Part shown: one piece after another, positions 9,159 through 17,868 of the stretch
How positions within the stretch are numbered: the first letter of the stretch is position 1
Layout of the letters: each line of letters opens with the position of its first letter
DNA from: CAZKUN01 sp964555935
GTDB lineage: Bacteria > Armatimonadota > Zipacnadia > Zipacnadales > VGFC01
NCBI GenBank assembly: GCA_964555935.1
Contig: CAZKUN010000116.1
Coordinates: forward strand, 1 to 26,963
Direction: 5' to 3'
DNA: 26,963 nucleotides
Made by a program: the position numbers and the translations under genes
Notes under the pieces: generated by a model
What the model saw: the letters and a program-made list of their open reading frames with translations, nothing else
What the model was told of the DNA's origin: nothing
Database searches by the model: none

Positions 9159-9473
9159 TCAGCCGTAATGGCATAGACGGCAAGCGCAACATCGCCGATC
9201 CGTGACGGAGTGAGGCGAAGGCGTCACGCCGCCCCGCCACTGGTCTTCGCCGAGTGCCGACGGTCCTTCGATCAGCACAAACGCCGCCCAGTGAAACGGC
9301 GCGGCCGTCTCCGGGCGCTCCAGCAACTCGAGCTTCGCCTTCCGCAGTGCGCTTGCAGACGAATCGCCCGCCACCCAGTGCCGGCAGAGGGCCTGCATCA
9401 GCGCCGCGCACAGTGAGTTGAGGGTGCCCGCTGGCGATCTGGCCGAAGAAGGCGCGGGGGGTGGTGTCGTCAT
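9159..9473 (-). pseudogene. C-terminal remnant of a CHAT-domain protease
   Basis: About 104 residues. The stretch LCAALMQALCRHWVAGDSSA, then SALRKAKLELLERP and PFHWAAFVLIEG, follows the final helix-strand pattern of CHAT domains (a helix ending in ..FY.HWLAG, an ALR.A...L helix, then P..WAAFVLIG). Only the last 60 or so residues of a domain that is normally several hundred long are visible. The catalytic His and Cys regions, which lie upstream in intact CHAT domains, are absent. The residues before LCAAL are proline- and serine-rich and do not look like CHAT. It sits 34 bp downstream of the small secreted protein gene on the same strand. I read it as a decayed gene end and not as an active protease. 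Confidence 0.55.
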
Positions 9474-9507
9474 CGCCGATGAGGGGTCCGCCGGCAGATC
9501 TCGCAGG

Positions 9508-9978
9508 CTATTCCTCAGCGACAGACGGGTGCCATATCACGATGCTCTCCGGGTCGAAATACGCGTGCTGACCGTCAACATCGACCGAACGGGCTTTCAC
9601 GAGGACGCGGCCACCTGACGTGAGGGCGGTCGCCAGCAGCGCCTGCATATGAGGGTCTGTCGTCACGAGACGCTCATCCACATCGACCGGATTGCCGGCG
9701 GGGTGGTTTCCCGGGCGGGAGACCCAGGCCTCAGTGCCAGTGCTGTTCTTCTCCCTCGGCCAATTCGCGAGGGTCGCCACGGTTCCCTGGATGATCGATA
9801 GTGGCTTCATCTGAGTTCCGACGCCAGCGGGCCTGCGGATCGATCGCCGCGGCTGAGAGCCGGACGTATCGCCGTCCGCCGCAAAGGCCGCGCCATCCAG
9901 CCGACCTGACAGCACACCACCCACGACACCACCGCCGAACAACACGACCAACGCAACCGCGAACTGTTTCTTCGTCAT
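9508..9978 (-). CDS. Small secreted or membrane-anchored protein, unknown family
   Basis: 156 residues. AGGAGAG lies 8 bases before the ATG. The N-terminus (KKQFAVALVVLFGGGVVGGV, residues 3-22) is a signal peptide or membrane anchor with a glycine-rich core. The rest, about 120 residues, is hydrophilic and mixed alpha/beta: the middle has VDVDERLVTTDPHMQALLAT and the end has GRVLVKARSVDVDG and FDPESIVIWHP. I see no known domain or cysteine pattern. Its start codon overlaps the stop of a tiny upstream ORF (ATGA), so its translation is probably coupled to it. It is the last intact gene of the run that begins with the CBM9-hydrolase gene. Confidence 0.65.
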   Translation of the reverse strand: MTKKQFAVALVVLFGGGVVGGVLSGRLDGAAFAADGDTSGSQPRRSIRRPAGVGTQMKPLSIIQGTVATLANWPREKNSTGTEAWVSRPGNHPAGNPVDVDERLVTTDPHMQALLATALTSGGRVLVKARSVDVDGQHAYFDPESIVIWHPSVAEE

Positions 9979-10085
9979 GCTTGGCTCTCCTGTCGGTACT
10001 GCTTCACGCTCTCATCCACCGTCAGCGCGCGCTTGCCCATCTTGCGAGGCGCCGTTCCCCGGCAATCCCCGCACAGAACCTCCAA
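9975..10085 (-). CDS. Possible micro-protein with a CXXC motif, translationally coupled
   Basis: A 36-residue frame from a TTG at 10085. It reads EVLCGDCRGTAPRKMGKR near the start and ends ALTVDESVKQYRQESQA. Its stop TGA overlaps the ATG of the next gene as ATGA, the usual arrangement of translational coupling. The frame is also open back to the stop codon of the large hydrolase gene (10137), so a longer product of up to 53 residues is possible if another start is used; no ATG, GTG or good ribosome site is visible. The CGDC pair could be half of a zinc site or a redox motif. It was found by reading the gap between two genes. The amino-acid composition looks coding, but the start is uncertain. 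Confidence 0.4.
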   Translation of the reverse strand: MEVLCGDCRGTAPRKMGKRALTVDESVKQYRQESQA

Positions 10086-10136
10086 CCCCGCGGCACCATC
10101 GATAATGCCCCGATGGGGCCGGCGAGACGGAACTGC

Positions 10137-13100
10137 TCAACGGCTATCCATGGTGAAGAACGCGAATATGCAGGCGTGCCAGGCAACGGCCTCGCCGAGG
10201 TGCAGCGCTGCGTTGGCGCCATCCGCTGCATCACCGTACCAGTCGAGATAGACATTCCCATCGCCGCGTGCGACCCGCGCTTGCAGTTCCGCCAGGATCT
10301 CTCTCGCGGTGTACCTGGGACCCGCTTCGATGTTGGGCAAGTTCCCGTAGGCGGTCCTGATTGCTCTGATGGTCTTGTGCGGGAACGCGATTGTGTAGCG
10401 CTTGGCAGGATCGACCTCGGCTGTCTCCAGAGGGGGGTAGAATGCCAGATTCGCGCTCCACCGCCCGCTGACCCTCTTGCCAAGGGCTTTCTCAAGGTCG
10501 ACCATTTCCTTCCCCGTGATCACCGAGAGCGCGATAGCATCGCCAGAGGTCGTCAGCACCCAGTCCGCGCCCGTGCTCCGCTCCGGGTCGAGGCCCCATA
10601 TGGGATCTGACGCGCCCTCCACCTTCCGGGTGAGGAAGAAGTCCGCCTCGGCCTTGGCCATCAGGAGAGCACGCGACGCCTCGACGAGGTCGTCTCTCCC
10701 GACGCCCTCGAAGCGGAACGCCAAAGCGTTGGGATCCTGGGTCTGCCAATCCCACCCGCGCGTGAACTGCATCGCGTATCGGGACACCGGCATCGGCCCG
10801 TCCATCCCACGCACGACGAGATCCGGTGCGTTACGTGGCTCGCCGCCAGGGCCGCGGACGAGGAAATAACCCAACGCCCTCGTCCACACAGGGCTGTCTT
10901 TGGCCCGACCAACCGGCGCCACGATGTAGACCAGACGCTGGGGGGCCAAGGGATTGTAGTGGTGGAGACTCACGACCGAATCCTCGGCGTCCAAGACTCG
11001 TCCGCCGGCCTTCAGGCTCCCATCTGCTTCCAGCACCACGGGGAGTTTGGACCAGATCCGATGCGTGACGCTGTTGTCGTCTATCCCCCCCAGCAGGATC
11101 AGGTTGAAGTGCGCCATGTCCGCCTGCGTGACGTCTCTGTCTGCTTTGGTAGGGAACGCAGCAGACGTCATATTCCCAGCGCCGCCGTAGGTGGACAGAC
11201 TCCTTGCGGCCTCTTCCAGGCGCGCCATCTCGTCCGCAGGTCCCAGAGTGGGATAGACGATCAGCAGGGGCTCGCCGTGGTACAAGTTCTCGGCAGCTCC
11301 CGAGCGGCAAGGTCTGACCTCGGATGCCGGCGCCTGCCAACTGCGTTTGACCTGCCAGCCATCAGCCTCGCGCGTCAGGAACAGCTCAGGCGGAAGGGGC
11401 GCGCTGATCTCGTCGGTCAGCCCTGGGGCCTCGATGTGCAGATCCTTGCCTGCATCCACGGGCATGCTTGCCACGTCCAGCGCGATAGCCTCCACATTCC
11501 TCGGCTCAAGCACCACGGTCTGCTTGCCGCCCCTCTCCTCAACCTCCGCGTCCACCCGGCCCACGTCACGGGGATCGGACAAGCGCTCTATGCTGAACCA
11601 GTAACTCTCACCATGAGCGGCCCAGTCGCACAGATGGGAGACTCTCCGAGGGCTGGGGTCACGCACGTGCTCCGATCTCCAGGCGTCCGCGTCGAAAGGC
11701 GCCTTCCGCCCGTGCCCCTCCTCCGGGAAAATGCGCAGGTCCATCGGGTGCCCCAACTGCTTGAGGCGGCTTTCGGCCCAGTGGATGATATTGACCGGCT
11801 GGGCGGTATCGAGCCCGCCGCAGCGGTTGAGTACCGCCATGTTCCCCAGGTTCTCGAAGAACAGATGATCCAGAGGCTCACCCGCACTCACGGAGGCCCC
11901 AGCGAAGAGCCGAGGATAGCGCGTCGTCAGGAACCACGTTCCGTTGCCGCCGTTCGAGTGCCCACCCACATAGACGCGGTTCTCATCAATACTGTACCAC
12001 CGCAACGCGTGCGCCAGAACACCCCTGGCAGCCACCTCTCCCATGCCTCTGAAGCTGTTGTAGCCATGCCCCCACGGCTGTACCTCAATGTACTCACGGT
12101 CAACCGGCGCGTCGTGAGTCTCCAGCACCCCGCCGCCCGCGTGTAGGTTCACTACGAGAGGGTACTTCCTCGATGGATCGTAGCTGTCCGGGACCACGCA
12201 AAGGAAGTAGGAGCCCGTCCCAAGCGCGGTGCTGTAGATGTAACCGAAGAAGCACCCGCGTTTCCGTCCGTAGTAACTCTCGCCCAGGTCGGCCATCTTC
12301 ACCGCCTGAGCAGCCTGAGACAACAGGGCGAAGTCGGCCTGGGAACTTGGTGGCTCTTCCCGGTCCAACAGAGCGAGGGCCGCGGCGACCAGTCCACGGT
12401 GCTGGTCCAGCACGGGCGTATCCAGCTGAGACACCCATGGTTCGTGCACTTTGTAGAGTTCGGCGTGCTCGGACTTCCGCGCCAGCAGCTCCTCGAGCTG
12501 CCCCACCGCAACCGAATGGGGCAGATCGACGGTGTTGACGTCGGCTCCCCTGTACCTGACGGTGAGGTCCGTGTAGGGCTCGTCGTTCTGTGGGGGCGGT
12601 AGCATGAGCTTCACCGAGGCTCGGCCCGGACCGTCATCCCCAAGCACCCCGGTCGCCAGGACCTCTCCCCCCTTCGCGACAGTCACCTCGTGGCCCACGC
12701 GTACCCCACGGGCCATCACCTTCACGTGCGACCGAAGCGTCGAGAGGTCATAGCCGACTACGGCCGACAGCCGGAGTCGGGGATTCGTGTCGTCCACCAG
12801 TCTCAACTCGTGCATGTCGTCGCCGTTGTAACTGGTGCCGCGCCCAAGGTGGAAGGATGCCCGGTGCTTGCGCAGTTCTTCGTTCTGGCGGGTGTCCCCG
12901 TCCTGCACCCACAACTGGAAGGACGGTGTGGCCCCGGGGATGGCCTCCAGCCCCACGCTCTCCCACGGGACCATCCCCTCGAGCACATACCGCTGTCCCT
13001 CACCCGTGATGGCGCATTGTGGGGGCACCGATCTGTCCACATTGCCGGGGCCAATCTCCAGCCCGCCGTAGTAGGACGTCTCAAGAGGCGCCGTGCCAAA

Positions 13101-13502
13101 CTGCGGGTCGAGCGTCAAGTGATAGGCCGTGCTCTCTTCACCGCGACGGGCCTTGCGCAAGTAGATATCCACATGGTCCGGGCCAATCGGGTCGTTAGCG
13201 CCGGCCTTCTTGTGCCAGACATCATCCTGCACCCAGACGAGAAACCACAGCCCGTCCGGCGTCCAACCCAGTTTGATGGAGGCGTTGTGATCCTCAGCCT
13301 CGCGGTGCTTGCCGTACTGAGGAAGTAGGATCTCGAAACCGTGGCCTTTGCCGTCCCAATCGTCGGCATCGCCATCGATCTCGATGCCCTCGACTCGGGG
13401 CAGGTCGAAAGTCCTGCGGACATCTCCCGCAAGAGCGCTGGAACCGGACAGAAGTGCGAGTCCGACGAGCCAGGATGCGCAACCGAGACCCGATACGCGC
13501 AT
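10137..13502 (-). CDS. Secreted CBM9 - alpha/beta-hydrolase (esterase/prolyl-oligopeptidase-like) fusion
   Basis: 1121 residues from the ATG at 13502, chosen over upstream in-frame codons because GGAGGG lies about 7 bases before it and a signal peptide follows (ASWLVGLALLSGSSALA). Residues about 25-235 look like a family-9 carbohydrate-binding module (EIDGDADDWDG, IKLGWTPDGLWFLVWVQDD, DHVDIYL, then ..YVLEGMVPWESVGL). A helical linker with LxxLLxxK repeats follows. An alpha/beta-hydrolase core occupies about 410-640: KYPLVVNLHAGGG for the oxyanion region, VYVGGHSNGGNGTW with the nucleophile Ser, and IFPEEGHG with a candidate catalytic His. The C-terminal 450 residues contain further beta-rich domains I cannot name. 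A role in removing acyl groups from a polysaccharide bound through the CBM9 module fits the neighbours; peptidase activity is the alternative. The last in-frame residues are followed by the CXXC micro-ORF. Confidence 0.75.
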   Translation of the reverse strand: MRVSGLGCASWLVGLALLSGSSALAGDVRRTFDLPRVEGIEIDGDADDWDGKGHGFEILLPQYGKHREAEDHNASIKLGWTPDGLWFLVWVQDDVWHKKAGANDPIGPDHVDIYLRKARRGEESTAYHLTLDPQFGTAPLETSYYGGLEIGPGNVDRSVPPQCAITGEGQRYVLEGMVPWESVGLEAIPGATPSFQLWVQDGDTRQNEELRKHRASFHLGRGTSYNGDDMHELRLVDDTNPRLRLSAVVGYDLSTLRSHVKVMARGVRVGHEVTVAKGGEVLATGVLGDDGPGRASVKLMLPPPQNDEPYTDLTVRYRGADVNTVDLPHSVAVGQLEELLARKSEHAELYKVHEPWVSQLDTPVLDQHRGLVAAALALLDREEPPSSQADFALLSQAAQAVKMADLGESYYGRKRGCFFGYIYSTALGTGSYFLCVVPDSYDPSRKYPLVVNLHAGGGVLETHDAPVDREYIEVQPWGHGYNSFRGMGEVAARGVLAHALRWYSIDENRVYVGGHSNGGNGTWFLTTRYPRLFAGASVSAGEPLDHLFFENLGNMAVLNRCGGLDTAQPVNIIHWAESRLKQLGHPMDLRIFPEEGHGRKAPFDADAWRSEHVRDPSPRRVSHLCDWAAHGESYWFSIERLSDPRDVGRVDAEVEERGGKQTVVLEPRNVEAIALDVASMPVDAGKDLHIEAPGLTDEISAPLPPELFLTREADGWQVKRSWQAPASEVRPCRSGAAENLYHGEPLLIVYPTLGPADEMARLEEAARSLSTYGGAGNMTSAAFPTKADRDVTQADMAHFNLILLGGIDDNSVTHRIWSKLPVVLEADGSLKAGGRVLDAEDSVVSLHHYNPLAPQRLVYIVAPVGRAKDSPVWTRALGYFLVRGPGGEPRNAPDLVVRGMDGPMPVSRYAMQFTRGWDWQTQDPNALAFRFEGVGRDDLVEASRALLMAKAEADFFLTRKVEGASDPIWGLDPERSTGADWVLTTSGDAIALSVITGKEMVDLEKALGKRVSGRWSANLAFYPPLETAEVDPAKRYTIAFPHKTIRAIRTAYGNLPNIEAGPRYTAREILAELQARVARGDGNVYLDWYGDAADGANAALHLGEAVAWHACIFAFFTMDSR

Positions 13503-13544
13503 GAGAATCCCTCCGAGGAACTGAAACACGAAGCTGCCCTTCCT

Positions 13545-13567
13545 GTGACCGGCCATCGGCCAGTCAC
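13545..13567 (-). promoter_or_regulatory. RNA hairpin in the leader of the CBM9-hydrolase gene
   Basis: On the minus strand GTGACTGGCC and GGCCGGTCAC flank a 3-base GAT loop. They form a 10-bp stem that is complete as RNA because the one odd position is a U-G pair; on the plus strand the same position would be a C-A mismatch. It lies about 43 bases upstream of the start codon at 13502. This is the only gene for a large secreted enzyme on the minus strand with no R1 copy, and this unrelated hairpin sits at a similar distance. Confidence 0.4.
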
Positions 13568-13707
13568 CCCACAATGAACAGCCTGATCTGGCGCTGGCTG
13601 TCCTTCCCGAAAACCGGCGTCGCCTGAGATGACGGGCCTTCTTGGCCTTCGAGGTACACCTCGGGATCACCGGGAAGAGGCAGCGGTCCACCAACGCACG
13701 ACTCCGG

Positions 13708-14751
13708 ATGGGATCTTCCTACGTGAGAGCCCTTGCGCAGGTATTGCTCACCACCGTAGCATCCGCCTTCCATACACGAGCGTCGCTCCGGCTTGAGAAC
13801 CTCGCCCTTCGGCACCAGCTCACAGTCTACCAGCGGTCCGCCGTCAAACCCAGGATCCAGTCTGTCGACCGAGTGTTCTGGTCCTGGCTGTCTCGCGTCT
13901 GGTCAGGCTGGCGGGGTGCATTGGCGTTCGTGCAGCCACGGACGATCATCACCTGGCAACGGAAGCGCTTCAGAGATCACTGGGCCAGGCTGAGTGAGAA
14001 GAGGAAGCCTGGCCGCCCACCGGTGTCGCCGGAGATCCGGCAGCTGATCCGGCGGATGTCGAAGGCGAACCCACACTGGGGATCGCCGAGAATCGTGGGA
14101 GAGCTGGAGAAGATCGGGATCACTGTCGCGAAGTCGACGGTGGAGAAGTACATGGTCCGGAAGCGTAAGCCGCCATCACTCACCTGGCGGGCATTCCTGA
14201 GCAATCACGCCAAGGACCTGGTCTCGATCGACTTCTTCGTGGTGCCGACGGTCCGCTTCGAGGTGCTCTTCGTCTTGATCGTGCTGGCCCATCACCGGCG
14301 GCGCATCGTGCACTTCGGGGTGACTCAGCATCCGACGGCCGAGTGGACGGCTCAACAGATCGTGAACGCCTTCCCATGGGACGAGGCGCCGAGCTATCTA
14401 CTACGAGATCGAGACAGCATCTACGGGGCTCATTTCCGGAAGCGGGTTAAGAACATGGGCATCGAAGAAGTGCTCATCGCGGCCCGGAGTCCATGGCAGA
14501 ATCCGTTCGTGGAACGCGTCATCGGTAGCATCCGACGCGACTGTCTGGACCATGCCATCGTATTCAGCCAAGAACACCTACGACGGATCCTCCGCAGCTA
14601 CTTCGCCTACTACCACGACTGGCGGACTCACCTCTCGCTGAGCATGGATTGCCCAGAACCTAGAGCTGTCCAGCCGGCCAAAGCTGGGGACATCATCGAG
14701 ATCCCTGAAGTCGGCGGGTCACACCATCACTACGAGAGGCGGACAGCCTGA
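13708..14751 (+). mobile_element. IS transposase (DDE/rve integrase core), apparently intact
   Basis: 347 residues from the ATG at 13708; a TTG at 13642 is an alternative. The N-terminal segment (LRLENLALRHQLTVYQRS, about 28-45) and the helix VFWSWLSRVWSGWR, followed by PRTIITWQRKRFRDHW, are characteristic of a widespread environmental group of integrase-core transposases. A winged-helix segment (about 105-160, with NPHWGSPRIVGELEK) precedes the catalytic core. The core has D175 in LVSIDFF, D234 in LLRDRDSIYG and E269 in NPFVERVIGSIRRDCLDH, that is, a DD35E triad with all three acids. The C-terminal GGSHHHYERR is the usual end. I could not find convincing terminal inverted repeats, so the element ends are unknown. 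It lies between two minus-strand enzyme genes and runs against both of them. Confidence 0.85.
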
Positions 14752-14920
14752 CCGCGCTACGTTCAGTCCACGTGACCGGCGCTCTCTACCTGGCGGCACG
14801 CCCTGGAGCGCCCGGACGGCTACACGTTCGCCCGATGCGGCCTCCCAGCGACAGCCGCTCAGAGCTCAACACGCCGTCACGGGTTTCCGGGAAGGACAGG
14901 ACGCCATCCGCCCATCTCCA

Positions 14921-17434
14921 TCATTCTGCACTGGGCGACGACGGTCCCAGCCCGGGGCCGATGTGGACCCCCTGCCATCGGGTCGCCGTCGCGCCCGCTT
15001 GCGGCTCGATGTCGAGGAACCCCAGGCCTGTGCGCGTAACGCGGTCCATGCTGATCTCGTCCGGCGACCACACGGGCGCGCCAGCCTCATCCGCAACGGT
15101 CACCCTAAAACTCTGCGGCTTCACGACTGCGGTGACCTCGTAACCCCGCCCGGCGACCACTTCTCCACCGGTGACGCGGGGGGGCCCACTGCCCGTGCTG
15201 CATGGTGTAGACAACGAAGCGCCCGTCCCCCACGAAGACGCAGAAGCGCTGGGCGGTCGCCGCTCCGTTGGTCGACCACAAGGCCTGGCTGTCTCGCCCC
15301 ATGCGGACGGGCACGAACCGGTAGGTGATCTTCAGGCTCGCGCTCGGTACGTCGATCGGCCGCGGGGTCACCAGGCCCTCCGGATGCCAGTCATCGGATG
15401 ACTCGGTCCGCACTTCATCGGCCTCAACGACTGCCCTGGGTGACGCGAGCCACTCCCGGCCGAAGAGCCGCACGGTTCGGTACTGTGCCTGCCGAGCGAT
15501 CGCGGCCAGCGACGAGGCCTGGGGGTCATGGTCGAACCGGAAGGTGTCGCCGTATGGCTCGTTGTCCGGGAACCGCCGCATCCACCGACGGGAGCGCTCG
15601 ATGGCATGCAATCCCTCCTCGGCGGCGGCGATCGCCTCCTGCCGCAGGGACTCCTCGCCGGTTGTCCCGTACTGCTCCAAACGAACGGCGGAGGCCAGTT
15701 GCGCCCGCAGGGAGGTCAGCTCCTGCTCGGTGACCTGCCACACCTCCCACTCGGCCTGCAGACGCTCGGCGAAGGGGCTGTCGGCGGCGCGCTCCTTCGC
15801 CTCCGAGAGCACTTGGCCGGCCTCGGCCACGAGCGCGCGGCCGCGCTCGACCTCACGCAGCTTCCTCTCCCCCACACGGGCGGGCTCGGTCTTCGGCGCC
15901 CGCAGATCGGGGATAGGTCCAACGTAGACGTCGAATGCCAATACAGACCGGAACGCGCGGTCCAGGAGCCGGAAATACTGCCTGGCCGCTTCCCATTCCG
16001 GGCCGAAGTACGTGCGGCAGTAGTCGGCCAGGACCCGTTCGCCGTCTGCGTCCGCATCCCAGGCGGCCCGGGCGAACAGGTACAGCGAGAACGGTGGCGA
16101 GTGCCAGGCTCTGGTCGAGACCACCAGCGACTGGTACGCGGGCGTGCGCGCATCGCGGTAGTAGCGCGCGTCGGCGGGGATGACATCGAGGAGAGGCGGC
16201 TGCATGGTGCGGAACAGGATCGTGTCACTGTAGTACTCGAAAGCATGGGAGTTCCCGCGGCCGTCCGCCTCGAATAGCCCTAGCAGCGCCTCCCACGCCG
16301 GACGGTACTCGCGGCTGTTCCGCTCGCAGCGAGGGTCGCCCAGCCCGTGCGCGTAGCAACGCTCCCGAGGGGCGTTCTCGAGGAACACATTCCGGTGCGG
16401 ACGCACCTTGGTCGGCGGCTCGGTGGTGTCGTGGTATGCCAAGTACGCCAACCGAGCCTCCGGCCACACCTCCTCGAGCGCCTCCGCAACCACATTCGTG
16501 GCCGTGAGGGCCTGGTCGGAGGACGACAGTCCGGCGCACTGGGGACAGGAACACCAGCCGCCCTCCCACAGGTCGTCGGGCCAAAGATGGAAGAACGCGG
16601 CGGCGGGAGCGTGGCGGAAGTACTCCAGCGCGCTCTCCTTCACGATCTCCCGCGCGTCCGGGTTGCTCGGGCAAAAGTTGTGTTCTCTGACCCGCTGCCC
16701 ATCTGCCTCCCGGAAGTACTGGGGGTGGCTCTCGAACAGGTTGCGCGGCAGCAAGCCCGGCAGGCCGTGCCCTCCCACCTCAAGCGCGATACCGCGCCTC
16801 CGCAAATCTTCGATCTGTTGGTCGGTCGGAGCGCCTGCGTGGCAGAAGAGATTGTTGATCCGCTGCCTCCCACACCAGACGATCCACTCGTCGAGGTCCT
16901 GGAAGCACGCGGGGTGTCCCAAGATGATGGAGCGCGATGGGAATGAGGGCTCCTGGCTGGCCGTAAAGGGCCGCAGCTCGAGCCGGGATCGCCTCGGCAC
17001 GACCTCCCCCTGCGCGCCGGGAAAGACCCACCGACAGCCGAGGCGCTCGAGGAGTTCGTAGGCGCCGTAGAGGCAGCCTATCGGTCCGTCGCCCTCGATC
17101 GTGATCTGGCTCCCCCGTGCGGCGATGGAGAAGCCCTCGCCTTCCGTGGCCCTCGCGCGCACCGCGATGGCGGCGCCAGTCGGCCCAGGCTCTTCGACCA
17201 CCGGGAGCTTCGCGCCGGTCATCCGCTCGACGTAGCGGCCGATCTCGTCAACAGCCAGCCTCTCGGTTGGCCCTGCGCCGGCCGGCAGCGAGAGATGATA
17301 GCGGCTTGCACCGCGCTCCGCGACGACCATGGCAGCACCATCCCCCCCCCGAGTGCGCGCGGCTGCGCGGACAGCCCCACCGCGAGCAGGTGGGCCGCGA
17401 CCACCGCTGTTGCTCCCAAGTATCCGCGCCTCAT
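14921..17434 (-). CDS. Secreted DUF4838 protein (alpha-glucuronidase-like), frame broken at two homopolymers
   Basis: The gene is readable only by joining three frames. The start at 17434 gives a clear signal peptide (RRGYLGATAVVAAHLLAVG, residues 2-20). The frame then breaks at nine G (plus-strand C run 17342-17350); with ten G it continues as GGGDGAAMVVAERGAS. The main frame holds an N-terminal domain like the non-catalytic one of GH67/GH20 (PTERLAVDEIGRYVERMTG, then GCLYGAYELLERLGCRWVFPG). DUF4838 follows (DEWIVWCGRQRINNLFCHA, FCPSNPDAREIVKESALEYF, and LWEGGWCSCPQCAGL with a Cys cluster). At seven C (plus-strand G run 15178-15184) it breaks again; with six C it continues as RVTGGEVVAGRGYEVTAVV to the stop at 14921. 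The role is probably binding or cleavage of uronic-acid side chains; no catalytic residue is certain. The breaks may be sequencing error, decay or phase variation. Confidence 0.75.
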
Positions 17435-17524
17435 GCTGGCTTGCCGACTCGATGCCGAAGTGGCTGTGCGGCCCGAGTGACGGAAGCGTAACCTCGACAT
17501 CTGCCCCCCATCGAAGCGAGGGCT

Positions 17525-17617
17525 CCCCATATGGAACTGGGCGCCCCGGCGTTGGCTGAACGGTCAGCCGTTCGCTGCAACGCTTCACCACTCGGGCTTC
17601 AAGAACCTGCCCGCGAG
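17525..17617 (-). repeat. Dispersed repeat R1, copy 2
   Basis: Matches copy 1 at about 73 of 90 positions without gaps, with the central 40 bases nearly identical. The inner hairpin is perfect here: GAACGG (17558-17563) and CCGTTC (17568-17573) around TCAG, so the mismatch in copy 1 is absent. Its left arm on the minus strand overlaps the 3' end of the zinc-ribbon frame (GRFLKPEW and stop). Its right end is about 90 bases upstream of the DUF4838 start, and it is oriented like that gene. Confidence 0.8.
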
Positions 17618-17868
17618 GTCATGGAACGGTGGATCGTCGGGGGCGCCGCAACGGGCGCGGCGTCGGCTGGCCTCGGGACCTGAGCAATGACCGGCGGCGG
17701 AGCCGGAGGCTCGTCCGCAGGCTGTTGTGGAACCGGCGGCGGCGTCACCAGTGGGGGGAGCGCGTCTGCTAACGGCTTCAGACACTTGCGGCACGTGGTC
17801 ACAATCGGCGGTAGGTGGTTGGGCGTGCCGCAGTGCGGGCAGAGCTTCGTATCCTGCTCCTGGGTCAT
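17585..17868 (-). CDS. Small zinc-ribbon protein with proline-rich tail, probably frameshifted near its end
   Basis: About 94 residues. AGAGG precedes the ATG at 17868. Cysteines at 10, 13, 26 and 29 (CPHC, then 12 residues, then CRKC) form a zinc ribbon. Residues about 35-77 are a proline- and alanine-rich linker (PPPVPQQPADEPPAPPP). In the annotated frame the protein ends in TIHRSMTSRAGS, but shifting frame at the G run 17639-17643 gives APDDPPFHDLAGRFLKPEW and a stop at 17585. That second ending aligns with ADPDHLGFQYRMCRLAEPNY in a fragment at the other R2-R1 locus (25512-25715), which has one G fewer in the run, so I prefer the shifted ending. It has no signal peptide. Zinc ribbons with long linkers often tether protein or RNA partners; the function is unknown. 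It lies between repeats R2 and R1. Confidence 0.55.

Noticed and set aside
13571..14762. ACAGCCTGAY direct repeats (about 13578 and 14743) as target-site duplication or ends of the IS
   Set aside because: One copy lies inside the last codons of the transposase, the match is short, and the flanks do not continue it. No inverted repeats support these ends.
17525..17617. R1 as an integron attC recombination site
   Set aside because: The size, the palindrome and the place after stop codons fit, but the end boxes do not read RYYYAAC and GTTRRRY (GGCTAAC or AGCCAAC are seen), no integron integrase is present, and the segments between copies are too long for cassettes.
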